From the NCBI RefSeq assembly GCF_013366925.1, contig NZ_JAALDK010000001.1:3341165-3405164 (forward strand): a stretch of 64,000 bases of DNA. The letters are read 5' to 3'. The notes beneath the pieces are model-generated. The model was not told where the DNA came from. It saw nothing but the letters and a program-made list of their open reading frames with translations, and searched no databases. Positions 8,964 to 16,269 of the stretch are shown here, piece by piece. The DNA comes from Paraburkholderia youngii (GTDB lineage Bacteria > Pseudomonadota > Gammaproteobacteria > Burkholderiales > Burkholderiaceae). Each line of letters opens with the position of its first letter. The first letter of the stretch is position 1. The translations under genes were made by a program, and so were the position numbers.

Positions 8964-8990
8964 AAAGGCGGCTCAATGCCGCCTTTTTTT
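8964..8990 (+). terminator. Rho-independent terminator
   Basis: A nine-base perfect stem AAAGGCGGC/GCCGCCTTT with a five-base loop is followed by an unbroken run of T. It points right and lies upstream of the first effector-like module, insulating it from the left. Confidence 0.85.
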
Positions 8991-9147
8991 GTCCTGCGCC
9001 AGCAGGAATATGCAAAAGAAATTGGGATAACCGACGCCACCGTAAATAGTTGTTCAAAACGGGCTTATCCCAAATTAAAGCGATTGACCGTGATCCGTTT
9101 CGATGATTAATTCGCGAGGTATCGCCTGAAAACTCTTGAGGAGTGTA

Positions 9148-9603
9148 ATGGAGCAACTGAGACAGCAAAGCAGCGGAAAGGATTAGACAGTCGAGGAAGA
9201 ATGCGACCTTTGCCGTATCACCTATTCGATCTACTCAAACTTCCCGCCGATGCCGCACGCACAGGCCCTGAACGCCGAAACCGGCGAGTTCTTTCCGTTT
9301 GACAGGGTTCGTAAGATGAAATCCGGCTACGCCATGGCCGAAGCGCTGGGTTACGCATGGGCGTGCAATTGTCGCGGGCGTGCCCCCAAACGGTTCAATG
9401 AGCAGTTCGAGCTAAGAGACTCCACTGGCAAGCGACAGGCGGGGGTGCGTTACAGGATTCGCGTCGGTTCGAGGGTCATCGCGAAAGGTGTCACCGATTC
9501 CCAAGGGCAGACCCAGCGTGTTTCGACAGATAGCGCAAACCAGATTTCCATCGAGTTGCCGGGCAATAGCAATGGACTCAGGCAAGTCTTCTATCTCTGG
9601 TGA
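9148..9603 (+). pseudogene. chimeric effector-like gene, copy 1, with amber codon
   Basis: The frame starts at ATG 9148 behind GAGGAG and runs to TGA 9601-9603, but carries an in-frame TAG at 9184-9186 where copy 2 (11954-12451) has TGG. The shared N-terminal domain (about 80 residues) has paired cysteines CDLC and C-x-C and the block MPHAQALNAETGEFFPFDR. The C-terminus differs: FELRDSTGKRQAGVRYRI...GVTDSQGQTQRV resembles the small Ig/transthyretin-like domain found on type VI secretion cargo and adaptors. Translation could restart at ATG 9250 to give a 117-residue product without the CDLC half. The gene sits four bases upstream of the M35 peptidase ATG. The N-terminal domain is not one I can name. 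Confidence 0.6.
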
Positions 9604-9607
9604 ACAC

Positions 9608-10336
9608 ATGACAAATGAATTTCTGACCAAGAATAGCCAATACTTCAAGACCGACGAGAATGAAGAATGGACGGAGGTCGGCACAGCCATTACCAATATC
9701 ACTCCTGGGTCAATATCCAATGTCGTAATCAATACAACGCCTATCTGTCCAAATATGAGCAATAAAGAATTTAGAGGATTGATAATGCGTTTACGAGATG
9801 CAGCGTTAACTCTCATAAAGGAGCGCATTGCAGATGTTGCAAGTTGGGATATGTCAGCACAGGATCGTGCAAAATTCTGGTTTGGCCGCAGCGATCAATA
9901 TATCCGCGATAAATTGAATATCGGTCTGCCAAGGCTTGCAGCTGTGATGAGAGAACTGCAACCTGAGAAAATAATTCGTTGGGACGAACAGAAGGTTGTA
10001 CAGCTTTCCTGTGCGATAGTTCCCGATAGGGGCACGAACGATGCTGCTGTATGCAAGCCAGATTCGAAAAGGCGATATATTGCAATTTATCCCCATTTTT
10101 GCACGCTGCCACCCGTTGCAGTCTCAACAAATTGCCAATTGAAGGTAATCATCCACGAGTGCACGCACTATGTCGATACATTCAATTCAGACGATGTGAT
10201 GTATGGTTTTGGTCCGGGCGTCGGTTACTGGGCTCAGAACGATCCCGAGGGGGCTTGCAGGAACGCAGATAGCATCGCATGTTACATCGCGCACTTCGAT
10301 ACGCAAATCGAGTTCAATCAAAAGAAGATTTGGTGA
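9608..10336 (+). CDS. M35/lysine-specific-type metallopeptidase, putative secreted effector
   Basis: A 242-residue protein with the aspzincin signature: H-E-C-T-H at 183-187, a downstream D-x-x-Y-G (DVMYG, near 196-200) supplying the third zinc ligand, and the terminal N-A-D-S motif at 219-222 seen in M35 and bacterial lysine-specific metallo-endopeptidase domains. There is no signal peptide, which fits delivery by a contact-dependent system. It starts four bases after the stop of the chimeric gene and is followed four bases later by an exported small protein that may be its immunity partner. Its lower G+C and A-rich codons differ sharply from neighbouring genes and point to horizontal transfer. 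An effector role is inference from context. Confidence 0.75.
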   Translation: MTNEFLTKNSQYFKTDENEEWTEVGTAITNITPGSISNVVINTTPICPNMSNKEFRGLIMRLRDAALTLIKERIADVASWDMSAQDRAKFWFGRSDQYIRDKLNIGLPRLAAVMRELQPEKIIRWDEQKVVQLSCAIVPDRGTNDAAVCKPDSKRRYIAIYPHFCTLPPVAVSTNCQLKVIIHECTHYVDTFNSDDVMYGFGPGVGYWAQNDPEGACRNADSIACYIAHFDTQIEFNQKKIW

Positions 10337-10340
10337 TTCC

Positions 10341-10811
10341 ATGAAGAAATTCGCTTTCGCCGTCCTTTCGGCTTTTTGGTTCGCCGCTTCTCAGCAGGCG
10401 GCTGCATGTACTATTTCGGAAGATTTGACAGAAAGTGTTCCACTTAACTATCAAGGAATTCCTAATTCCTATCGTCTTAAAATGGTGGACTTGGTATCAA
10501 ATGCGCGCCGGTGGCCCGATGTTGAAATTCAAGCTCAAATCGTCACAAACGCTTACGTCGGCGAAAAGAACGCAGAAGAATTAGCAAAGTCGAGGGGTCA
10601 ACAGCTAAAAGAATTCCTAATTCAAATTGGAGTGAAGTCGCAATATATATATGTCGACACCCATCTGGAAGGGGCGCCCTATCCGCAAGACAACAGCGGA
10701 TTCAATGGATACCTACAGCTAAGCGTTGGTCTCATGCCGCTTTGCAAGGGCGGCTGCGAACGACTATGCGACGATCCCCGCATAACGCCGACGAGCAAGG
10801 CCATCGAATAG
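10341..10811 (+). CDS. exported OmpA-like small protein, candidate immunity partner
   Basis: This 156-residue protein has a clear signal peptide (MKKFAFAVLSAFWFAASQQAAA). The mature part begins CTISED and contains a stretch at about 60-110 (AEELAKSRGQQLKEFLIQIG) that resembles the RA-x-x-V-x-x-x-L helix region of OmpA-like domains. The C-terminus holds a cysteine-rich motif, GGCERLCDDPR, also present in the paralogue at 11392. It begins four bases after the M35 peptidase stop, the usual order for an effector and its cognate periplasmic immunity protein. The immunity role is inferred from pairing and duplication, not from a known family. Confidence 0.65.
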   Translation: MKKFAFAVLSAFWFAASQQAAACTISEDLTESVPLNYQGIPNSYRLKMVDLVSNARRWPDVEIQAQIVTNAYVGEKNAEELAKSRGQQLKEFLIQIGVKSQYIYVDTHLEGAPYPQDNSGFNGYLQLSVGLMPLCKGGCERLCDDPRITPTSKAIE

Positions 10812-10817
10812 AAATTC

Positions 10818-10837
10818 GCCCGCTTCGGCGGGGTTTT
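10818..10837 (+). terminator. Rho-independent terminator
   Basis: A five-base stem CCCGC-TTCG-GCGGG with the stable TTCG tetraloop is followed by GTTTT. It lies seven bases after the stop of the exported partner gene and ends the first module. Confidence 0.75.
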
Positions 10838-10887
10838 AACTTCGGCGCGTCGGCGCAGCAGATCGTGCGCAGTTGTTTTTTGTCAAG

Positions 10888-10915
10888 GCGAGCAGCACGA
10901 TGAAGCGCTGGACAT
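10888..10915. repeat. third glxA-leader fragment
   Basis: The 28 bases from GCGAGCAGCACGATG to CGCTGGACAT match the start of copy A (8603-8637) apart from a short internal gap. The fragment lies between the two effector-like modules, so pieces of the glxA 5' end now stand at the left edge, middle and right edge of the insert. Confidence 0.7.
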
Positions 10916-10961
10916 AGCCAAGCGTTGAGGCTTGAGGTGGTCCATTGAATAGGAGGTGAAT

Positions 10962-11054
10962 ATGTTTGATCGACTCGTGGCGGATGGGGACCGCACTTCC
11001 ACGGCGGCGTTACGTCGCTCGCTCGCGGAGTTACGACTAGAGGATCGTCGTTGA
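10962..11054 (+). CDS. 30-codon ORF with a strong ribosome-binding site
   Basis: ATG 10962 is preceded by AGGAGGTGA at 10951-10959. The 30-residue product is charged (LRRSLAELRLEDRR at the end) and stops at 11052-11054. It may be the surviving 5' end of a larger gene whose body was lost in the rearrangement that also truncated the M35 copy starting just downstream. No family is recognisable. Confidence 0.35.
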   Translation: MFDRLVADGDRTSTAALRRSLAELRLEDRR

Positions 11055-11069
11055 CGGCGAACGTATGGC

Positions 11070-11380
11070 ATATTGCAAGCAGGGTTGCCAGGGCTTCTTC
11101 AAGTTATGCAGAATTTAAAGCCAGAAAATATCGTTCGCTGGGACAAGCAAAAATATCGTAACATCACTTGTACCATCTTTCCAGATAACGGCGCAACCGA
11201 TGCTTCGGTCTGTAAGCCCGACTCAGCAAGACGCATCATTGCGATATACCCACATTTTTGCACTTCGCCACGTTCGCAACTGTGGCACGGTTGCCAAGTC
11301 TTGACGCTGATTCACGAATGCACCCATTTCACTGATGTGTTCGATTCAACCGATGATATGTACGGTGTCACCATTGGACT
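11070..11380 (+). pseudogene. truncated second copy of the M35-type metallopeptidase
   Basis: The frame aligns with residues about 104-200 of the intact peptidase, including the VCKPDS, YPHFC and HECTH blocks and DDMYG. The N-terminal 100 residues and the C-terminal NADS region are missing. After DDMYG the frame runs into unrelated codons and stops near 11465, so active-site completion is lost. It lies directly upstream of the second exported partner gene, mirroring the intact module. Confidence 0.75.
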
Positions 11381-11391
11381 AAGAACATTTC

Positions 11392-12108
11392 GTGCTACAA
11401 AAGAATTTTCACTTCCTGAGAGTCTGCTATCTGCTGGCGTTTTACATTGTTTCCACCGCAGGTAGCGCAAATGCCTGCACCATTTCAGAGGATATGACAA
11501 GTAGCTTGCCTCTCAATTCGACGGAAATTTCAAATATAGATCGTATTAAGATTGTGAACTTGGTGCTTGTTGCGAGGCAATGGCCGAACGTCGAAATTAG
11601 AGGAATTGTCTACGCGGACGGGTATGTGAAGGAGAGCAGCCCGAAGGATATAGCAGAAAAGCGAGCAGCGGTCCTTAAAAGCTATCTGGTTCAACTTGGC
11701 ATAAAGGAGGGAAATATCTGGGTTGATACGAGACTCATCAAGGAACCCGATATTGATGACAAAGGCAACGCGACGCTCGATCAGATATCAGTAACGCTTG
11801 TCCCCGTATGTGAAGGCGGGTGCGAACGACTATGTGACGATCCGCGCGTGACACCGACTACAAAGATTAACAATAGAGAACTAACTACCCCCGCTTCGGC
11901 GGGGCGTCATTTGGGCAGTGCGTCGTGTCGCCTGAACAATCATGAGGAGTCCAATGGAGAAAATGAATCAGCAAAGCAGTGGGACGGATTGGACAATCGA
12001 GGAAGAATGCGACCTTTGCCGTATCACCTATTCGATCTACTCAAACTTCCCGCCGATGCCTCACGCACAGGCCCTGAACGCCGAAACCGGCGAGTTCTTT
12101 CCGTTTGA
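11392..12108 (+). CDS. second OmpA-like exported protein, C-terminally extended
   Basis: This is a paralogue of the 10341 protein: a GTG start at 11392, signal-like N-terminus (YLLAFYIVSTAGSANA), mature CTISED, the same AEKRAAVLKSYLVQLG helix and the GGCERLCDDPR tail. Copy 1 stops soon after this tail; here the frame stays open through the former terminator (11889-11904) and a further 70 or so codons, ending at 12108 inside the next gene in another frame. The family-like part ends near 11870. The extension is probably non-functional read-through sequence. Confidence 0.55.
   Translation: MLQKNFHFLRVCYLLAFYIVSTAGSANACTISEDMTSSLPLNSTEISNIDRIKIVNLVLVARQWPNVEIRGIVYADGYVKESSPKDIAEKRAAVLKSYLVQLGIKEGNIWVDTRLIKEPDIDDKGNATLDQISVTLVPVCEGGCERLCDDPRVTPTTKINNRELTTPASAGRHLGSASCRLNNHEESNGENESAKQWDGLDNRGRMRPLPYHLFDLLKLPADASRTGPERRNRRVLSV
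11889..11904 (+). terminator. decayed terminator hairpin
   Basis: The stem CCCCGC-TTCG-GCGGGG equals the terminator of module 1, but the T tract is replaced by CGTCAT. It lies inside the extended frame of the second exported partner. Confidence 0.5.
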
Positions 12109-12451
12109 CAGAGTTCGTAAGATGAAATCCGGCTACGCCATGGCCGAAGCCCTGGGTTACGCATGGGCGTGCGAATGCCGCGGACGCTCACAAACCCCGC
12201 CGCAAAACCTGGATAATGCGCAAGCGTTCGAGTACACACCGCATGCGAAAAATGGTGACGTGGTAGAACTGGCGGGCAGCCAGGGAACGCCACGCAACAA
12301 TCAGGCGCAAAATAGACAGACCGATGATGTCGCCAGAATCTTGCGCTTAACTCCCGGTCAATCCCGGCAGCTCCACGATGAAATTTCAGGCCAAGGCCTC
12401 GGCTTCCATGAAATCATGGAGCGGGCAAAAGACATGTTCAACCTGTGGTAA
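11954..12451 (+). CDS. chimeric effector-like protein, copy 2
   Basis: A 165-residue protein starting at ATG 11954 behind GAGGAG. The first 80 or so residues are nearly identical to copy 1 (9148), with CDLC and CECR cysteine pairs that could bind zinc. The C-terminal half is different: after a polar linker comes RLTPGQSRQLHDEISGQG and HEIMERAKDMFN, a tail pattern I associate with C-terminal ends of Rhs-type and other polymorphic toxins. A constant N-terminus with exchanged C-terminus and a following small gene is the usual plan of polymorphic toxin loci. No catalytic motif is visible, so activity is unknown. Confidence 0.55.
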   Translation: MEKMNQQSSGTDWTIEEECDLCRITYSIYSNFPPMPHAQALNAETGEFFPFDRVRKMKSGYAMAEALGYAWACECRGRSQTPPQNLDNAQAFEYTPHAKNGDVVELAGSQGTPRNNQAQNRQTDDVARILRLTPGQSRQLHDEISGQGLGFHEIMERAKDMFNLW

Positions 12452-12479
12452 CGCACGCCGTATAGGAAGGGATGATTCG

Positions 12480-12965
12480 ATGATTGATACTCGAAGCGAA
12501 ATTGAGCGGCGTCTGTCAGTGCTACGAGGCTTGGAACTGAGCGGAATGAACCATGCCGCTGACATGCTGACGCTGAGCTTTGGTCCGTTGCGGCAAGTTA
12601 CTAACTTTAAAGGGACGGTGAAATATGTGGGTGCGTGGGCGCTCCACATCCAATGTGTGTGGCGACTTGAGAAAGTGGGCTGCGTCGTGGCAACAGAGGA
12701 TGATCTTCGCGGGCCGGATGAGAAGGCGCACGCGAGCACCCATCGTCTCCAGGGGGTCTTGCTTGCGAATGGCCTTGCAGCAGTTGAGGCAGTGACAGCG
12801 GACGAGGCCGGCGGGGTGAAGCTCTCCCTGTCGCGCGGTTTTTGCCTTACGGTCATACCGGACGGGAGAGTGGACGAGGAAGACTGGCGTTTCTTCGCGC
12901 CCGGCGTGGATGCAGCGCACTTGGTGATCAAAGGTGGCACAGTCGCTCCGGAATCATTTGACTGA
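12480..12965 (+). CDS. small cytoplasmic protein, candidate immunity gene
   Basis: A 161-residue soluble protein, with ATG 12480 placed after AGGAAGGG. It begins 28 bases downstream of the chimeric gene, in the position of an immunity gene. The sequence contains alternating strands (VGAWALHIQCVWRL, VKLSLSRGFCLTVIPDG, EDWRFFAPG), a beta-rich pattern common among small immunity proteins. I do not recognise the family. The 263 bases between its end and repeat copy B hold no gene I can support. Confidence 0.6.
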   Translation: MIDTRSEIERRLSVLRGLELSGMNHAADMLTLSFGPLRQVTNFKGTVKYVGAWALHIQCVWRLEKVGCVVATEDDLRGPDEKAHASTHRLQGVLLANGLAAVEAVTADEAGGVKLSLSRGFCLTVIPDGRVDEEDWRFFAPGVDAAHLVIKGGTVAPESFD

Positions 12966-13228
12966 CACGAAATGCTTTCCATGCTCGACAACCTTGTCGC
13001 GACCTTTGTCCGCGACTGCCACCGGTCAACGGATCAGGACTGCCGTTAACTCCATGTGGCGACCGTCGTTCTGCGAAAAGGCGTAGGCGCTGCGGCAAGG
13101 GCATCCGTAGCCTTATCGCTTCGGTCGAAAATGGGAAAGGCTTCCGTTAAGCGGCGCTCTGGACGGATCGAGGCTTACTGGGGCCAGCTAGTCAAGCGTG
13201 GATATATATATGCGTTGCTTTTCGGCAG

Positions 13229-13347
13229 GCGAGCAGCACGATAGAACGCGGAGCGCTGAACATGCGACAAGGCGTGGCAGAAATCAAGGGAATAATGGCA
13301 GTCTTGCCAAACACTACGCACATAGAATCGATCCGTCCAGCTGGAAG
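13229..13347. repeat. glxA-leader direct repeat, copy B, with a glxA 5' fragment
   Basis: The segment repeats 8603-8724. Read on the minus strand from 13263 it encodes MFSAPRSIVLLA, the first residues of the glxA-like gene, then diverges into AT-rich DNA (GATATATATATG), so it is a truncated gene start. It lies 48 bases upstream of the DJ-1 enzyme gene and probably still provides that gene's promoter. Confidence 0.8.
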
Positions 13348-13394
13348 AAATGACAGATGGCGCGTTTCGATTTCTCCTTCGATAAGGTATCCCC

Positions 13395-14072
13395 ATGACC
13401 CTCCAAATCGGTTTTCTGGTGTTTCCGAAACTACAGCAACTCGATCTGACCGGCCCGCATGACGTGCTCGCATCGGTGCCGGGCGCCACGATGCATCTGG
13501 TCTGGAAGACGCGGGAGCCGGTGGTGTCGAGCAACGGTCTCGTGCTGACGCCGAGCGCCACGTACGAAAGCTGCCCGCCGCTCGACGTGATCTGTGTGCC
13601 AGGCGGAAGCGGCGTGACCGCGCTGTTGCAAGACGAGCAGACGATCGACTTCGTTCGCCAGCAGGCCGCGAGCGCGCGCTATGTGACGTCGGTCTGCACC
13701 GGCGCGTTGCTGCTGGGTGCGGCCGGTCTGCTGCGCGGGCGGCGCGCGACGACTCACTGGGCGTTTCACTCGCTGCTGGAACCGCTCGGCGCGATTCCGA
13801 CGCATGCGCGTGTGGTCCGCGACGGCAATCTGATTACCGGCGGCGGCGTCACGGCGGGCATCGATTTCGGGCTGACCGTGGCTGCCGAACTGGCGGGCGT
13901 CGAAGAGGCGCAGGCGATCCAGCTCGAACTCGAATACGCGCCAGCGCCGCCGTTCGACGCGGGCGATCCGGCGCTGGCGCCGCAAGCGGTGGTGGAACTG
14001 GTCCAGCAGAGGTCGGCGGAAGGTTTGGCGGCGCGGCGTCGCGTCGTGATGGAGATCGCAGAGAGAAGCTAG
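13395..14072 (+). CDS. DJ-1/PfpI-family protein, isonitrile-hydratase-like
   Basis: A 225-residue DJ-1/PfpI protein with the nucleophile elbow SVCTGALLLGAAGLL (cysteine near residue 101), the conserved acidic residue in the DLTGPHD strand near 16-22, and the family pattern TTHWAFHSLL. InhA of pseudomonads, which hydrates isonitriles to N-formamides, has this length and motif set and is commonly partnered by a divergent GlxA-type regulator, which is found at the other side of the insert here. The exact substrate is uncertain because the family also contains amidases and stress proteins. Confidence 0.75.
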   Translation: MTLQIGFLVFPKLQQLDLTGPHDVLASVPGATMHLVWKTREPVVSSNGLVLTPSATYESCPPLDVICVPGGSGVTALLQDEQTIDFVRQQAASARYVTSVCTGALLLGAAGLLRGRRATTHWAFHSLLEPLGAIPTHARVVRDGNLITGGGVTAGIDFGLTVAAELAGVEEAQAIQLELEYAPAPPFDAGDPALAPQAVVELVQQRSAEGLAARRRVVMEIAERS

Positions 14073-14180
14073 GTCTTGCTTGCGGGTGCGGGCCTTCCAT
14101 TAAACTGTGAGGCTCCACCCGTTTTCCGCCAGTCGGATCGATGCGATGAAGTACCGCGAATTCTCCCGGGGGCACTCCCC

Positions 14181-14621
14181 ATGCGTGTAGGCAAGCCCGT
14201 CAAGGCACTGCCGCAGCCGTCATGCGACTACTGCGGCAACCGCGCTTTGCTCGCGCGTTACGGCGACGAGTCCTACCCGTATCGCAGCGATCAAGGCCCG
14301 CTGTGGATCTGCACCGCCTGTCAGGCGTGGATCGGCGTGTATTCGCGCAGCAAGCACAACCTGCCGCTCGGCCGCCTAGCCGACGCGACATTGCGCGAGT
14401 CGAAGAGCAAGCTGCACGACGCGCTCGAACCGCTCGTCGCCGCGAAGGTGCGCCGCGACGGCGTCAACGCATTCGAAGCCCGCGCGAAAGCGATCCGGTG
14501 GGTCGCGACCGAGCTTGGCTTCGATCCGGTTCCTGCGAGCATTCACGCGTTCACGCCCGAGCAGTGCGAACAGGCGCTGCATTATGTCGAGGCGTTTGTC
14601 GAAGCCCGGCGTACCAGATAG
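14181..14621 (+). CDS. zinc-finger-containing protein (DUF3268-like)
   Basis: This 146-residue protein has an N-terminal C-x2-C pair (CDYCG, residues 15-18) and a second C-x2-C pair (CTACQ, near 49-52), the pattern of the zinc-finger-containing proteins grouped as DUF3268. The rest is helical and charged. The ATG at 14181 removes an implausible 35-residue extension. The gene stands between the DJ-1 gene and the convergent sulfonate transporter operon, with only 19 bases to the latter's stop. Function is unknown. Confidence 0.6.
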   Translation: MRVGKPVKALPQPSCDYCGNRALLARYGDESYPYRSDQGPLWICTACQAWIGVYSRSKHNLPLGRLADATLRESKSKLHDALEPLVAAKVRRDGVNAFEARAKAIRWVATELGFDPVPASIHAFTPEQCEQALHYVEAFVEARRTR

Positions 14622-14640
14622 CGCGATTTTCCGCAGCCGG

Positions 14641-15378
14641 CTACATCTCCAGCAAAACCTCGCGCAGCGCATTCAACGACGCATCGCGCGGATTCCTCGG
14701 CCGCTGTAACGCAATCGGCAGTTCGCGCGCGATGCGGCTCGGGCTGCCAACGCCCGCCGGGGACAACAGCAGCACGCGATCGGACAGACTCAGTGCTTCG
14801 TCGAGATCGTGCGTGACGAGCAGCACCGTTGTGCCGCGCGCGTGTTTCAACGCGAGCAGCAACTGCTGCAGTCGCGCGCGCGTGATCGCATCGACGGCGC
14901 TGAATGGTTCATCGAGCAGCAGCAGTTCCGGCTCGTCGAACAGACCTCGCGCGAGCGCGACGCGCTGCGCCATGCCACCGGATAGTTGCTTCGGCAGCGC
15001 GTCGCGCACGCCAGCGAGACCCACCTCGGCGAGCAGCGCATCGACGCGCGGATCGTCTCCCGCGTGCGGCCCCGCGGCAAACGCGATGTTGTCGGCCACG
15101 CTGAGCCACGGCAGCAGGCGCGGTTCCTGAAAGATCATGCCGACGCGCGGCGACGGCGCGAGCAAGGGCACGCCGTCGATCAGCACGGCACCCGTGGCTG
15201 CGCGATCGAGTCCCGCCACCGCGCGCAGCAGTGTGCTTTTACCGCAGCCGCTAGGACCGACCAAACTGACGATCTCGCCGCGCGACAGCGCGAACGATAC
15301 CTTCTCGAACACACTGCGCTCACCAAAGCGCCGCGTCAGTCCACGTACTTCGAGTAACGAAGGAGGTGCCCGATTCAT
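14641..15378 (-). CDS. sulfonate/nitrate/taurine-type ABC ATPase (SsuB-like)
   Basis: A 245-residue ABC ATPase with Walker A GPSGCGKST near residues 40-48, signature LSGGMAQRVALARG near 130, Walker B ELLLLDEPFSAVD near 150 and the H-loop VLLVTHD. The ATG at 15378 overlaps the permease stop (ATGA). Family members couple ATP hydrolysis to uptake of alkanesulfonates, nitrate or taurine. It is the third gene of a binding-protein, permease, ATPase operon reading leftward. No monooxygenase (SsuD) gene is adjacent. Confidence 0.8.
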   Translation of the reverse strand: MNRAPPSLLEVRGLTRRFGERSVFEKVSFALSRGEIVSLVGPSGCGKSTLLRAVAGLDRAATGAVLIDGVPLLAPSPRVGMIFQEPRLLPWLSVADNIAFAAGPHAGDDPRVDALLAEVGLAGVRDALPKQLSGGMAQRVALARGLFDEPELLLLDEPFSAVDAITRARLQQLLLALKHARGTTVLLVTHDLDEALSLSDRVLLLSPAGVGSPSRIARELPIALQRPRNPRDASLNALREVLLEM

Positions 15379-16241
15379 CGCGCGGCCTCCGACACCCGGT
15401 GCGCATCGCGCCACGACAGCGCGCGTACCTCGATCGCTTTCAGCATGCCGTCGCTCAGTTTACCGAGTAGCGCGAGCAACAGGATCGCGCCGAACACCAG
15501 ATCCGGGCGGCCGGTTTCGCGGCCATCGCTGAGCAGATAGCCGAGCCCGCGCGTCGCCGCGATCAGTTCGGCGGCGACCATGAACATCCACGCGAGGCTC
15601 AGTCCGGTGCGCAGTCCGGTGAAAATCTGCGGCATCGACGCGGGCAGCAGTATGCGCGTGAACAGCGCGCGCCGGCTCAGCCGGTTCAACTCGCCGAATT
15701 CGATCAGCTTGCGGTCGACGCCGCGAATGCCCGCCACCACGCTCAACTGCACCGGGAAAAACGCGCCGATCGCGATCAGCGTGATCTTCGGCGCTTCGTC
15801 GATGCCCATCCATAGCAGCAGGATCGGCACCCACGCAAGCGACGGAATCGCGCGCAAGGCCTGAAACGCGGGGTCGAGCAACGCATCGACGCGCCGGCTG
15901 AGGCCCATCGCCGCGCCGATCAGCAGCGCGAGCACGGCGCCGATCGCAAAGCCGCCGTACACGCGGATCACGCTCGCGCCGATATGGCGCGCGAGCCGCG
16001 CCGCGCCGAGATCCCATAGCGTCTGCGCAATCGCGCTGGGCGCGGGGACCAGATGCATCGGCAGGATCGACGCGCGCACCAGCAGCTCGATGACAGCCAG
16101 GAACACGACCGGCAGCGCGAGACCGGCATAGCGCCACAGTCGTAACGGGTCGATCGCGCGCGGCGGATGCGCGAGTTCGCTACACGACGGACAGGACGTA
16201 TCCCTCCGTGCGAGCGTGAAAAAGTTCTTCGCGGTGCTCAT
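15375..16241 (-). CDS. sulfonate-type ABC permease (SsuC-like)
   Basis: About 288 residues with six predicted membrane helices and the cytoplasmic EAA-like loop (GVDRKLIEFGELNRLSRRALFTRILLPASMP). The N-terminus carries a polar extension with a CPSC motif. An upstream ATG at 16283 overlaps the binding-protein gene; 16241 is preferred as the simpler start, but neither has a strong ribosome-binding site. It would form the membrane channel for the adjacent binding protein and ATPase. Confidence 0.75.
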   Translation of the reverse strand: MSTAKNFFTLARRDTSCPSCSELAHPPRAIDPLRLWRYAGLALPVVFLAVIELLVRASILPMHLVPAPSAIAQTLWDLGAARLARHIGASVIRVYGGFAIGAVLALLIGAAMGLSRRVDALLDPAFQALRAIPSLAWVPILLLWMGIDEAPKITLIAIGAFFPVQLSVVAGIRGVDRKLIEFGELNRLSRRALFTRILLPASMPQIFTGLRTGLSLAWMFMVAAELIAATRGLGYLLSDGRETGRPDLVFGAILLLALLGKLSDGMLKAIEVRALSWRDAHRVSEAAR

Positions 16242-16269
16242 CGGTGGGCTCGGGTCTGGTGCGTGTGCT

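Noticed and set aside
8603..13347. Composite transposon or integron explanation for the effector-like insert
   Set aside because: The flanking repeats are pieces of the glxA leader and contain no transposase or integrase gene; no inverted terminal repeats were visible.
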